Below, piece after piece: positions 33,793 through 45,865 of a DNA stretch of 64,000 nucleotides (position 1 is the first letter of the stretch; every line of letters begins with the position of its first letter). This DNA is from Bromus sterilis (lineage: Eukaryota; Streptophyta; Magnoliopsida; Poales; Poaceae), in NCBI GenBank assembly GCA_950022295.1, contig OX465600.1, positions 23,411,282 through 23,475,281 of the forward strand. Reading direction: 5' to 3'. The translations under genes and the position numbers were made by a program. The notes beneath the pieces are model-generated. The model ran no database searches and had not been told where the DNA came from. It worked only from the letters and a program-made list of their open reading frames with translations.

Positions 33793-33810
33793 TGGCGCCC
33801 ACCGTGGGGC
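33793..33810 (+). other. Primer-binding site of TAT element
   Basis: TGGCGCCCACCGTGGGGC starts two bases after the LTR. TGG at the start matches the CCA end of a tRNA. I do not assign the tRNA with confidence. Confidence 0.7.
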
Positions 33811-34124
33811 AGACCGAGGCGTCGACTGGAGTAAAGATCCGGACGGCATTTTCCTCTGCATCGGGCGGAAGCCATGCCTCTGGCCTGATTCTAAGGCGTG
33901 GGGCAATCGACTATGTGGTGGACTACTAAGCGCGGCACAGGGCTGGAGCTCCCCTGCCGCCCGGTGTGTCGCTGCAGGTCGGCAGTCATCGCCTCTTCAT
34001 CGGCAGCTACCCCAAGGCGTATCCCAGAAAGATTCGCGTCTTCTCATGCGCAACGGGCCCGCTCTCGACCAAAGGTTGCAGTGCAGCACCTGGAAGAGAG
34101 GCGGACCGAGTGCACGCCACCGTC

Positions 34125-36878
34125 ATGATGGCGGGAGCGTCCTCATCAACCAATCGCGACCCCGCAAGTGCAGCAAGAAAGGCTAAGGAAGTAGCTGACG
34201 CTGCAGAGCGAATCGGCACCAGTGCATTGCGGGACGTGTTATACACACCCGTGAACAGGAATGGTGATCCGGAGCAAGTGCACACGGAGCTGGAAACGAC
34301 ACGGCTCGCTCTGGCCCGCAGAGCTGAGCAAGTGTTGGCAGAAGAGCGCAGATTTGGAGCCATCACAAGGGAATACAATGCAGCGCACGCAGGACCGCGC
34401 CGGCCGATTGAGCCCGCAGTCCTGGAAGATCTGAGAAGCCGGGGCAGGGCAGTCAACCAACAGCTGTCGGGGGCCGAGCAACTGGAACGTCCGAGGAGGC
34501 CGGCGCAACCAGAGCAACCGGCGCAATCAGCGTTCGTCCAGATGCCGACGTACAGCACACCAGACAAGAATCTGAGAGCAGCCGAGCAGATAGCACTCGA
34601 GCTAGAAGACCTGGAGGGAGAAGAGCGGCGCGAGCAGTCGCGCCGAATGTGTGAGCTGATAGCAGCTGCAAAGGAGCAGAGGCTCGTTGCAATGGATCAT
34701 CAGAATGCAGAACCTGGGGTCTCGAGGGGGACTGTGAGGCCGAATGCGGGAGCTAGCCAGCGACCGAATGCATCGCGCCAGAACAGACATCAACCTGCCC
34801 CATCTCAGCACGAGAGCAAGGTCAGAAGCAATCGGCCACCTCCAGCAGCAAGCAGAAGAATGGAAGAGCCAGCAGTCAACAGCAGGCGCAATGACATGCC
34901 GCAGCAATCGGCGCCAAGACCAGCAATTAGCGCTCGACTTGGCCCTCGTCAAATCGGCCAGAATGATGCAAGGCATCGCATTGAGCTCCTGGAGAAGGAG
35001 GCTCAGGAAGATGAAGAGGGAGAAGCTGGCCCATCATGTTTCGGTCATCGCATTCGGACGGAGAAGTTTCCCAAAGGATTCACGCTGCCGAGAGATACGC
35101 CCAAGTACAATGGGTCTGTGAAGCCCGAAGACTGGCTGTCCGATTACCTGACGGCGGTGCGCATTGCAGGAGGCAATCGGCGGGTAGCAGTCCGCTATGC
35201 ACCCTTGATGTTGCAGGGTTCGGCTCAGACGTGGTTGAATAGTTTGCCCAAGGATAGTGTGAACTGCTGGGAGGACTTCACGAGTGCATTCATCCACAAC
35301 TTCACAAGCACGTATGAGAGGCCCAACCTCCCGCGGCAGCTAGCTCTGTGTGTGCAAGGCAAAGATGAGCCCCTCCGAGATTACTTATCTCGGTGGATCA
35401 AGCTGAAGAATTCATGCGAAGGAGTCCATGAGATCCAGGCTATTCAGTACTTTACAGATGGATGCCTGGCCGATTCAATGCTGAAGCACAAGCTGTTGCG
35501 CAAAGATTTCACATCGCTCGCCGAGCTCATGAAGGTGGCAAATGCTTTCGCCATGTCCGATTCTGCGATGTGCCCTATTCAGCTCGGAGTTGGAGGTGTA
35601 ATCCAGTCACCAGGGGCTCCGCAGTCGGACACAGGGAACCAAGGCCTTAGTCGGAAGGAAAGGAGAGAGAACAACCGCAACAACAACAGCAACCACAACC
35701 AGCAGAACAATGGCAAACGCAAGGACAAACAACCCGATGCTCAGTATGGCAGTCGGCAGGTGGCCGCTGTCCAGAATGAAGAAGAACCAGCAGCTGCAGG
35801 AGGCAGTCGGAAGATGAGACCAAATGTGAGACCCCCGGGGCAGATGAAGCCCAAGTACACGTTCGAGGATATGCTGGACGCACCATGCAAGTTGCATAGC
35901 ACGCCGGGCAGGCCGTCTGCGCATAGCACTCGGCAGTGCGATTTTGTGAGAAGGATTGCGAAGGGAGAAGCTTTACCACCTCCACCCCCACCACCACCCC
36001 AGAACAGAGGACCGCCTCAGCAGCAGAATCAGTTCCCGCAGCAAGACGCCGCCTACATGATTTTCACCAGCGAGTCCACGGATAAGGGTAGTCGGAGAGC
36101 CCGAGCTCAGGAGGTTAATGCCACTATGCCACCGATTCCCCAATTTATGCATTGGTCCGAGTGTCCTATATCCTGGGACAGAGCAGATCATCCCACCATT
36201 TTGCCGAATCCGGGCAACTATCCGCTGGTGGTGGACGCTCTGTTCGCAGGACCAAGGTTTTCATGCAAGTTCTCCCGAGTGCTCGTTGATGGCGGAAGCA
36301 CAATCAACATTCTGTACAGAGATACAATGATCAAGCTAGGGCTCACAGAGAGGGACCTGGAGCGCAGTCGGACGACTTTCCATGGAATTGTTCCTGGACT
36401 GTCATGCACCCCCATGGGCCGCATTCGGCTGGATGTTATATTTGGCACAGAAGAAAACTTCAGGAGAGAGCCGATTTGGTTTGAAGTCGCCGACCTCAGT
36501 AGTCCTTACCATGCTCTGTTAGGATTGCCGGCATTTGCCAAATTCATGATCAACGCACAGCAGACATACCTCAAGATGAAGATCCCAGGGCCAAACGGCG
36601 TCATCATTGTCACCGGGGACTTCAGGAAGTCCCTCGAGTGCACATCCGCTGGCAGCAGTTTGGCTGATTCCCAAGTGGTCGAGACAGAGAAGCGTCAGCT
36701 CAACAAGGTGATTGCAATGGCACAAGCGCAGAGCAAGAATCCACTGCCAGTCGGCCCAGCAAAGAGGGGGGATGAGGAATCGGCTTTTCAGTCGGCCAAG
36801 GACAGCAAGAAAATCGCTCTAGATCCCTCCGACTCAACCAAGTTTGTTGTAGTCGGAGCTGGACTTAGCGGTAAATAG
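34125..36878 (+). CDS. TAT gag-protease frame, ending at in-frame TAG
   Basis: The frame is open from 33966; the ATG pair at 34125/34128 (MMAGASSSTN) is the likelier start. An Ala- and Arg-rich N-terminal third is followed by the gag domain (GSVKPEDWLSDYL, GSAQTWLNSLPKDSVNCWEDF, about 35115-35290), an Asn/Gln-rich stretch (near 35650-35730), a Pro-rich linker (near 35980) and an aspartic protease with Asp-Gly-Gly at 36288 (LVDGGSTINILYRDT) and YHALLGLPAFAKF near 36500. The frame ends at TAG 36876-36878, yet the reading frame continues without shift into pol. The TAG may be a CAG-to-TAG mutation or a readthrough stop. Gag forms the particle; the protease matures it. Confidence 0.85.
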   Translation: MMAGASSSTNRDPASAARKAKEVADAAERIGTSALRDVLYTPVNRNGDPEQVHTELETTRLALARRAEQVLAEERRFGAITREYNAAHAGPRRPIEPAVLEDLRSRGRAVNQQLSGAEQLERPRRPAQPEQPAQSAFVQMPTYSTPDKNLRAAEQIALELEDLEGEERREQSRRMCELIAAAKEQRLVAMDHQNAEPGVSRGTVRPNAGASQRPNASRQNRHQPAPSQHESKVRSNRPPPAASRRMEEPAVNSRRNDMPQQSAPRPAISARLGPRQIGQNDARHRIELLEKEAQEDEEGEAGPSCFGHRIRTEKFPKGFTLPRDTPKYNGSVKPEDWLSDYLTAVRIAGGNRRVAVRYAPLMLQGSAQTWLNSLPKDSVNCWEDFTSAFIHNFTSTYERPNLPRQLALCVQGKDEPLRDYLSRWIKLKNSCEGVHEIQAIQYFTDGCLADSMLKHKLLRKDFTSLAELMKVANAFAMSDSAMCPIQLGVGGVIQSPGAPQSDTGNQGLSRKERRENNRNNNSNHNQQNNGKRKDKQPDAQYGSRQVAAVQNEEEPAAAGGSRKMRPNVRPPGQMKPKYTFEDMLDAPCKLHSTPGRPSAHSTRQCDFVRRIAKGEALPPPPPPPPQNRGPPQQQNQFPQQDAAYMIFTSESTDKGSRRARAQEVNATMPPIPQFMHWSECPISWDRADHPTILPNPGNYPLVVDALFAGPRFSCKFSRVLVDGGSTINILYRDTMIKLGLTERDLERSRTTFHGIVPGLSCTPMGRIRLDVIFGTEENFRREPIWFEVADLSSPYHALLGLPAFAKFMINAQQTYLKMKIPGPNGVIIVTGDFRKSLECTSAGSSLADSQVVETEKRQLNKVIAMAQAQSKNPLPVGPAKRGDEESAFQSAKDSKKIALDPSDSTKFVVVGAGLSGK

Positions 36879-39800
36879 GAAAGCGAGCTCGTCGAGTTCC
36901 TCCGTGAGAATCGGGACATCTTTGCATGGTCTCCACAAGACATGCCTGATGTTCCGAGAGAACTCGCCGAGCACAAGCTGCACATTCGGCCAGGCTCGAA
37001 GCCAGTCAAGCAACCCCTGAGACGTTTTTCTGAAGACAAGAGAACAGCAATCGGCGAAGAGATTGCGAAGCTGCAGGCAGCAGGTTTTATCATGGAAGTG
37101 TTTTACCCCGAGTGGCTGGAAAATCCAGTCCTTGTCATGAAGAAGAACAAGACCTGGCGCATGTGTATAGATTACACTTGCCTGAACAAGGCGTGCCCGA
37201 AAGATCCGTTTGCTCTGCCCCGTATTGATCAAGTGATTGATTCTACGGCCGGCTGCGAGCTGTTGTCCTTCCTGAACGCCACTGCTGGCTATCACCAGAT
37301 CAAACTTGCTGTGGAAGATCAGATAAAAACTGCATTCATCACTCCTTTCGGGGCTTATTGCTATATCACGATGTCGTTTGGCTTGAAGAATGGAGGTGCA
37401 ACTTATCAGCGCACAATTCAGAGGTCCACACACTCCCAGCTCGGCAGAAATCTCCATGTCTACGTGGACGACCTAGTGGTGAAGTCGGCAAAGGGAGTCA
37501 CACTGTTAGACGACCTCAGAGAAACATTTGCAAACTTGAGAACTTATCAGATCATGCTCAACCCAGAGAAGTGCGTGTTTGGAGTCCAAGCCGGCAAGCT
37601 TTTGGGATTTCTCGTTTCCGAGAGAGGAATCGAATGCAATCCCGAGAAGATAGCAGCAATAGAGCGCATGGAGCAGCCCAAGACCCTGAAGCAAGTACAG
37701 AAGTTCACCGGTTGCCTTGCATCGCTCAGCTGGTTCCTCAGCCGGCTGGGTGAGAAAGCAATCCCGTTGTATCAGTTGATGAAGAAGACAGAGAAGTTCA
37801 CCTGGACCCCCCAAGCGAATGAAGCATTCCGAGAGCTCAAGCGCATGCTCTCCACGGCACCGATTTTGGCTGCCCCGATTGAGAAGGAGCCAATGATGTT
37901 GTACATTGCGGCAACCAATCGGGTGATCAGTGCAGTCATGGTGGTGGAGCGGCCTGAAAAGGACAGGGCGCAGCAAATTCAGCGTCCAGTATATTACATC
38001 AGCGAAGTGCTCTCGACATCCAAGCAGAATTACCCTCACTATCAGAAGATGTGCTATGGAGTGTACATGGCAGCCAAGAGGCTGAAGCCATACTTTCAAG
38101 CACACTTGATCACAGTCGTCGGCTCGGCTCCGCTGGCCGACATCATGGGAAGCAGAGATGCAACCGGAAGAGTGGCAAAGTGGGCAATCGAAGTCGCTAG
38201 CCATGGCATCCAGTATGAGCCAAGAACGGCAATCAAGTCAAAAGCGCTAGCCGATTTCCTGGTGGACTGGGCGGAAACTCAGTACATGCCGCAGCTCCCA
38301 GGATCGGATTTCTGGCGAATGCACTTTGATGGCTCCAAGATGAGGAATGGCCTAGGGGCTGGTGTGGTACTCACTTCACCAAGAGGAGATCAACTGCAAT
38401 ATGTGCTCCAGATTCACTTTGCAGCATCAAACAATGTCGCCGAGTACGAAGCCCTTGTGCATGGTATCAAGCTTGCCAAGGAAATCGGTATTCGGAATAT
38501 CGAGTGCTTTGGTGACTCTGACCTGGTTGTACAGCAATGCTCAGGCACCTGGGATGCAAAGGACGCAAACATGGCGAGCTATCGTTTCCTGGTGCAGCAG
38601 ATCGGCGGATATTTTGAAGGGTGCGAGTTCCATCATGTGCCAAGAGCAAACAACGAGGCAGCAGATGCGTTGTCCAAGCTCGGCTCAACAAGGCAAGCTA
38701 TCCCACCAGGTGTGTCGTTGGAGCACATCAAGAAGCCATCCATCATACCATCCCCAGAGTCGGAGTCCATTTTTATCTCGGAGGCCGACCTTGAAGCTTT
38801 GAAGAAGGCGAAAGAAGCTCAACCGGCAAAACCTGCGACCATGAAGAAGCAATCCAGTGCCCAAGGTATCTCGGCAGCAGCACCAGGGGCTGCCGAGTGC
38901 GAGCCAGAGACGGCCAAAGGATGTGACAAGAGCAAAACCACAGCGGAGCAAGCAGAAGCTGCGCCAGAAGGCACAGCCTCCGAAGATCCAATGACATCAG
39001 AAATTGCCGTTTGCAATGATGAAGCTCCAGCTCCAGACGAGAGGTCGGCACCAGGGGCTGCCGAATGCGTGCCAGGCACCGCAATCGGCAGTTCAGAAGC
39101 AGAGGCAGAAATGACAGATGTCCAAGAGGCCGAGATCCAGGAGGCCAATGGCCAAGGAACTGTGATCCAAGAAGAAGTCCCACCCCAGAATGCAGTGGTA
39201 ATGGCAGTCGTCAGCGCGCCATCATGGGCACAGCCGATCAAAGACTTCCTAGAAGACGGAGTCCTCCCGGAAGACGAAGCAGAGTCACGGCAAATCAGCC
39301 GCCGATCTTGGGCGTACACAATAATCAACAACGAGCTAGTGCGCAAGAATGCAACTGGTATCCTTCAGAGATGTGTAGAAGAGGACAGAGGCTTGGAGCT
39401 GCTCAGAGACATTCATCAAGGAGAATGCGGTCATCATGCATCAGCAAAGGCAATCGCCAGCAAAGCTTTCCGACATGGTTTCTACTGGCCGACTACGCTG
39501 GCAGCGGCTGAGAATTTAGTGAAGTACTGCAAGGGATGTCAGCGGTTCAAAGAAAAGAGTCATCAGCCAGCATCGGCACTGAAGACAATCCCAATAGCAT
39601 GGCCGTTTGCAGTATGGGGTTTGGACATGGTTGGACCATTCAAGAGAGCTCGCAGTGGCATGACACATCTTCTCGTCGCAGTGGACAAGTTTACCAAGTG
39701 GATTGAAGCCAGACCGATCAAGAAGTTGGATGGGCCGACTGCGGTTCGATTTGTGGCCGACATTGTGTGCAGATACGGCGTGCCTAACAGCATTATCACC

Positions 39801-40487
39801 GACAACGGCACAAATTTTGCGAAAGGTGCACTGGCTCGATATGCATCTCAGCAGGGCATTCGTCTTGACCTGGCATCTGTGGCACACCCGCAATCAAACG
39901 GTCAAGTCGAAAGAGCAAATGGATTAATCCTATCGGGTATCAGGCCCAGATTGGTAGAGCCACTTGAAAGGGCACCCGGAGCATGGATTGAGGAGCTCCC
40001 CGCAGTACTGTTCAGTCTGAGGACCACACCAAACAGGTCGACTGGATTCACTCCTTTCTTCCTAGTGTATGGTTCAGAAGCAGTCATCCCATCCGACATC
40101 GAGTTCGATTCATCTCGACATGCCCTATACACCGAAGAAGAAGCCAGGTTGGCGCGAGAAGACGGCATCGACCTCAAAGAAGAAGCTTGCCTGTTGGCCT
40201 TGTCCAGGTCAGCAGTCTATCAGCAGAAGTTGCGGCACTACCACAGCAAGAAGATTCGTCCTCTCGCCTTCCGAGAGGGAGACATGGTGCTGCGCCGAAT
40301 TCAGAAGTCAGACGGACAGCACAAGCTATCTTCACCTTGGGAAGGGCCATTCGTCATCAGCCGAGCGCTCAAGAACAACTCCTATTATCTGATCGACTGC
40401 ACCAAGGGCACTAAGCACAAGGACACATCAGGAGCAGAGACGGAGCGGCCGTGGAACGCCGAGTTGTTATGTCCGTTCTATAGCTGA
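36879..40487 (+). pseudogene. TAT pol: RT, two RNase H domains, integrase; RT active site damaged
   Basis: This is the continuation of the gag frame after TAG 36876-36878; the first ATG is at 36942. RT shows YVDD (LHVYVDDLVVKS) but the first catalytic Asp of motif A is Asn (FLNATAGYHQ, codon AAC 37275-37277). A degenerate Gypsy RNase H follows, without a clear catalytic Asp. Then comes an archaeal-type RNase H with the four acidic residues (HFDGS, AEYEAL, FGDSDLV, NEAADAL; about 38320-38690). An acidic low-complexity linker of some 130 residues precedes integrase, with an HHCC zinc site (HHASAKAIASKAFRHG, CKGCQRF) and Asp at WGLDMVGPF, Asp in ITDNGTNF and Glu in GQVERANG, 35 residues between the last two. 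It ends at TGA 40485-40487. With the Asn change, RT is probably inactive, and expression also needs passage of the TAG. Confidence 0.85.
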
Positions 40488-41290
40488 GCAGCAGAAACTT
40501 ATGTAAGCCATTCGGCAAACAAGCAGTAAAAGTTATCATGCCTCTGAAAATGAGCATTCGATTATCTTTGAATAATCTCATTCGAAGAGCTAGCCTCAAT
40601 CGGCGACGCTCAGCCATACCCGAGGTGTATATAACACACCCGGGGACTGACCAACCACGAGGTCAAGCGAATAGGCCATCGAGGCACGGGGACTGCGGGC
40701 TGGCACTCAACTCGGCCCTCAGCTCAAGCGCAAACCACTAAATGGTTTGTGGCATTGAGAAGGGTCGCGTTTGGGACAGCCGGCAGTACGAATCCCCGGG
40801 GAACAATTCGAAACACGCCACTAAGGGCATATTCGATAAAACAAAGTCGCCGATTGCGCCGTGACCCAAGGCACCGAGCCCGATAGCAAGCAATCGGCGC
40901 CTACCATCGCAGAATCCTTTGCGTAAAATCTTGTCGTGTAAAAAAGAAAAAAAACTTATCGAACCTTGGCTGGTAAGCTACCGTTGATCCGATTGCGGAC
41001 CGCATGACGGCAGCAAGGTTGATACGGTAGATATCCCCAAGTGCAGCCGATAAAGGAAACCGACAAAGACGCAAAGTTGATCGCACAATTAAAAGCAAAG
41101 GTCAAGCAACCGGATTGCATCAGAAGTAGGAGGCCCAGGGCCGAATACGTTCATTACATCGAGGTCACACCCAGTGGGTGTCGACAGAATTAAAATTATG
41201 TCTTACAGGCAGATGGTCGAAAGACAAAATAAGATAAAAACCGATCTAGTATCGGCAAGCTGCAACAAGTGACATAGTTGGCAGCATGGC
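40488..41290 (+). other. TAT spacer between pol and antisense gene
   Basis: About 800 bases between the two convergent genes. No domain in any frame. It is rich in 'caatcgg' words, as is the rest of the element, and probably holds the terminators of both genes. No clear poly(A) signal was picked out. Confidence 0.5.
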
Positions 41291-44200
41291 TCAGGAAGTC
41301 GGAGGCACGGAGCTAGAAGATGAAGCAGTCGGATCCGATTGCGCTTCAGAAAACGTGGCACCAGTCCCCTTGGATCTCGGAGATGTTTGATATGAGCCGC
41401 TGTCAGAAAGCTCCTCAGCCAGGCCAGAGATTGAAGGTGCAGCGAGCGGATTCCCTCCCTCGTCGAGATACGGAGTGTATTCGTAGGGAGAGAACCAGTT
41501 CACCATAGAGCTGGCTAGCCGATTTACTTCGGTATAGGTCTTCTCAAGCAGATCAGAGGCATTGTCTCGGAGGCTGTAGAGTTGGGAGAGCTTCACCTGA
41601 GGGTACCAGCTTAGCACAGTTTGGAGGGCGGTTTCCGCGCCAGTCCGACCGGCAGAGTTCAGCAAGACGTCGATCCGACGAGGGATAGCCTTCAGGAGAA
41701 TCCGAGTTTGTTCAGTGGTAGCATTCGGAGCTTCCCCTTCGTCAGAATCTTCTTCGTCTTGTGCTTCAGCCTTGTCGGTCCCGGCGGAGGAACCAGCAGC
41801 ATGTTTCATTTTTTGAAGGCCAGCCTTAAGCTCAGTCGGTGACCACAATGATTCAGCAATCTTCAGGATGCCGAGCTTAAATGACAAGGCAACTCCCTTG
41901 ATAACAGGAATACGGCTTCGGTACCGATTAGATATTCATGCCGAGTCCAGACGTTATCTTCAAGTTGGAAGGTTCCTCCGGCGGCAACAGTTTCCTCTCG
42001 GGATTTGGCAACGGCCGCATAGGCAGCTGCTTCAGACTCGGGCCAAGCTTCTGTGTCACGAAAGAAAGTGTTAGCAACGCGATAAAGGAGGAAAGCAATT
42101 GGAAAATGCACTCGGATGCAGGAAGCACTCACCGCTAAGGAGGACGTCCATCTCGGTCATGGTGTCGCAGAAGCCTTTGGCTCGGCGGCGCAGTCGGGTG
42201 GTCTCTTCGTAGCTGCGTTTTTCCAGCTCTTCAAATTTGGCGACGTGTTCATCACGATCTCGCCGAATGGAATCGCGTGCAGCCACCGCTTCATCCCTTT
42301 CAGCTTGCAAGGCTTCTCGGGCGGCGACGGCGGCATCTCGCTCGGCAAGGAGACCATCACCAGTGGCCGTCACGGCAGCTATGTCGGCCAGATGTTTTCT
42401 CTCGAGGGCAGCCATTTCAGAGCGAAGGCTTTGGATAGTCCGACTTAGGTCAGTCTCTACCCCCTGCAGTCGGGTCGCTTCTTCCTTGGCTTTGGCGAGT
42501 GCTGGGCCATGTTGGTTGAGTTCTGCAGTCAATTAAGTAATTCGGCCCTGAAGGTCATCTATCATGGGAACAGAAGCTAGAGGAGAGCATAAAAGATATG
42601 AGTACGAGAGTAATTGTTAATCGGAAAGAAAACAGAAATGGTATAGAGGTTACCCTTCAGTTTAGTGATCTCGGCCGATTGATTGTTGACCTGCAGCTGG
42701 GCCTGGGCGAGAGTTCGGAGGCTGGCAGTGTAAGCATCAAGAAGCTTTTCGAAGACCTCACGCTTTTCCTCCATGACAGCCTGAGAAGAATAACAAGATG
42801 GAGTTAGAGATACAGCAGAAGATCCGACTCGATTGCAAGAAATCGGCCCGAATCTCGGGGACTACACCCAGTGGGTGCGCTTGCGCGCACCCACCGGAAG
42901 AAAAGTCTCCCGATTGAAGGAAGGCAAATGATAAATCAAAAACTATGAAAGATCCGAACTCGGTTGCAAGCAATCGGCCCGAATCTTGGGGACTACACCC
43001 AGTGGGTGCGCTTGCGCGCACCCACCGGAAGAAAAGTCTCCCGATTGAAGGAAGGCAAACGATAAAGCAAAAACTATGAAAGATCCGAACTCGGTTGCAA
43101 GCAATCGGCCCGAATCTCGGGGACTACACCCACCGGAAGAAAAGTCTCCCGATTGAAGGAAGGCAAACGATAAAGCAAAAAGTATGAAAGATCCGAACTC
43201 GGTTGCAAGCAATCGGCCCGAATCTCGGGGACTACACCCAGTGGGTGCGCTTGCGCGCACCCACCGGAAGAAAAGTCTCCCGATTGAAGGAAGGCAAACG
43301 ATAAAGCAAAAAGTATGAAAGATCCGAACCGATTGCAACCAATCGGCCCGAATCTCGGGGACTACACCCAGTGGGTGCGCTTGCGCGCACCCACCGGAAG
43401 AAAAGCCTCCTGAGTAAAGGGAAGACATAAAAGGAAAGAAGAGTTTACCGTATGGTGAGAAGTGAGCTGTTGGAGGTCCCGAGCAAGGGCGTCGGCAAAT
43501 TCACTCACCCGACTCAGAGTAGTTGTCACAAGGTCTTGAGGACGATGCGAGGCGTCAGGCCCGGTGCTGACGTGACGAGCGCGAGAATACTCGGCCCGAA
43601 ACTGGTCCACCGAGCGCATAAGAATCTCCGATGCAGAGGAGGTCGGCGTTGGCGCTAAAGTTCGAGTAGCGGTGGACGCAGCAGTGGGGATAACCAGTGG
43701 CATCGGCGTCACCTGAGGATCAGAGATACTTGGTTGTGGTGGCGGCACAGCCGGATGAGCTGAAGCGGAGGTGATAGTTGCAACTGGTGGCAAGGTCGTC
43801 GTCGTTAGTGGCACGGACAGAACAACCGGTGGCACGATTGTGGCAGTTGGTGGCGCCGACACCACAATCGGCGGCGGGCTTGTCACCATCGATGGCTCGA
43901 ATGTAGCAGTCGAAGCAGATGTAGTCGCGACAGTGGAGACCGGGTCGGAGCGGCGTGGTGGAGATGGGGCAATCGGATCGACCGATTGCGTTCCTATCCC
44001 GCCAGGAGCTGCCCGGTCAGCTGTGCTCTTGGAAGTCTTGGAGGCAATGGAAGAGGAAGAAGTCTTCTTGGTCGCCTCCAGGCGGGACTTCTTGGCAGCG
44101 CGCTCGGCGTCTTTGGAGGAGCGATGAGAAGCAGGCGGCCGTTTGTGGGTGGCGGCGGCAGATGCGGCAGGCGAGATGACGACGCCAGATCGGACCGGAA

Positions 44201-45865
44201 TGTCGGCATCAACGTCATCAAGCCCAATCGGTTCCCTGAAAGAAGAGAGAGGAAGTGAATCAGTATAAAGAGGAACAGTAAAATGCAAGGCGTGAAGATA
44301 AAAGCATACCCGATTGTTCTTGGTGCTCCAGAGGGCATCCGGCATCTCAGCGGGGCGACATACAGCGGCGCCTGGGGAGTCGGCCTTCGGGTGGTCGTCA
44401 CCTGGGGGTGTTTGCCTTTGCCGGCATTCGGCGCGACTTTAGCGACCTTGCTAGGAGCAGTACCAGCGGAGGAGCTGGTGGTCGAGATGCGCTTAGCCGG
44501 CACCTTCGGAGGTTTGGCGCGAAGAGCTGCATCAGAACCATCATCCTTTGAGACACTATCATCATCACTCCATTCGGCCAAAAATTGCTCAAGGGAAGGG
44601 TCAGGCGTACCCCCTTGAGCTGGCGGTTGGGTGTTGGTCCTCGGAGGGTCGGCGGCCCCGGCATCAGCAAGGTCGGCATCCATGGAGTCGGAGGATTCTC
44701 CGGAAGACTCGTCGTCATCAACATCGTCATCACCAGACTCGGCGGAAGGAACCTCGCCATTATACTCAAAGTCGGAGGGGTCATCCTCCGCGCGGTCGGG
44801 GGCATACACGCCAGCTTCCTGGCCGTCCTCCATCAGTTTGGACTGAATAAAATGCTGGAAAGAGGATAAAAGTAATCAGAGAAGCTGAGAGAAAAAAGCA
44901 ATCGGAAGGATAGGGCAATCGGAGCTTACCACAGGCGGTTTCTGCTGGCGAGTGAGGCAGTCAAGCCTGAAGTGGAAAGGGTCGGGCAAAGGGCTAGATG
45001 TAATAGCCCTCACCCTGGCGCAGAGGTCTTCCTTCTTCACCCGCCATGTGCAGAGCCGAGTGGGATCTCGAGGACCCGACATGTCGCACAGGCGGTGCAC
45101 TCGGCGCTGCAGGGGGAGAATTCGAGCTTGAAGCCAAGCGGCTACCAGGTCGGTCGGGAGAAGTCCTTCTTGCTCTAGCTGAGCGACCCTGGCGACCTGG
45201 GCATCGACATCGCGATCTCCGACGCCATACTTCAGCGACCATTGGTGCTTGTCAGTCGGCCGGGCGAGGGAGAACTCGGGCAGATTCAGGAGATCAGGCC
45301 CTTGGTCAGGTGACTTGACGTAGAAGAATGAGGTCTGCCAATTTTTGCATGATTGGACGATCTCGGGACTCTTGTACTTCGGCTTGCCGGCTGCGACAAG
45401 GCAACTGCCGTAGTCGGTCATGTCAGTCGGGTATGTCGGGTCGCCGCCTTCGATGGTGGAGGGCACCACAGTTCCCGTCCGAGCATTGTGAGCTCGGAGA
45501 TTGAAGAATCGTTTCCAGAGGGCAATGCTGGGACGACAGCCGAGATACCCTTCGCAGAGTGTCACGAAACCGGAAAGAATCATGATGAAATTGGCTGCGA
45601 GGTGGTGAGGCTGCAATCGGTGGAAGTCGAGGAACCCGCGGAAGAAGGCGCTGGCGGGAAGGCCGAATCCACGCTCGAAGTGAGCGAGGAATACAACCCT
45701 CTCACCGGCACGCGCGCTGGGCACGACCTCAGTGCCAGGAATGCGCCATTCGACCTCCGCGGGCATCTTCCGGGCGCGGATCAGGGACTGAACGGCGCCG
45801 GCGGTGGCCTGGGAGCCTTTCCAGCACCCGTGGCTCGCCTGTGACACATCTCGCCGTGGCGCCAT
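41291..45865 (-). pseudogene. Spliced antisense gene of TAT element (Transposase_28-type domain)
   Basis: The minus strand gives a six-exon model from ATG 45865: 45865-44930, 44854-44310, 44235-43449, 42780-42654, 42522-42133 and 42050-41291. All introns have GT...AG ends and reading phases match, giving about 1180 residues. Exon 1 has the domain known as 'putative gypsy type transposon' (PF04195; FERGFGLPASAFFRGFLDF, LQPHHLAANFIM, FVTLCEGYLG). Exon 2 is acidic, exon 3 is Ser/Thr/Pro-rich with a basic patch (HKRPPASHRSSKDAERAAKK), and exons 4-5 form a long predicted coiled coil (AALERKHLADIAAV, LQAERDEAVAARDS). One frameshift near 41925 in the last exon breaks the final part. TAT elements of grasses are known to carry antisense ORFs here; their role is unknown. 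An upstream TATA box supports separate transcription. Confidence 0.7.
42821..43418. repeat. Tandem array of about 131-bp units in intron of antisense gene
   Basis: Units begin with gatccga at 42821, 42951, 43082, 43190 and 43321, so lengths are 130, 131, 108 and 131, with a partial last unit. Each full unit contains the hairpin gtgggtgcgc-ttgc-gcgcacccac. The 108-base unit lacks 23 bases covering that hairpin, between two 'accca' words. The array lies wholly in the intron between exons 3 and 4 of the antisense gene. Confidence 0.9.

Noticed and set aside
34007..39893. Many long minus-strand frames opposite TAT gag and pol
   Set aside because: GC-rich codon use leaves few stops on the opposite strand. 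None has a domain, whereas the plus-strand frames have all expected motifs.
42821..43418. Possible CRISPR array or satellite DNA
   Set aside because: The units are 131 bases long and nearly identical throughout, with no spacers, inside a plant retrotransposon intron. It is a short local tandem array, not a CRISPR or a genome satellite.
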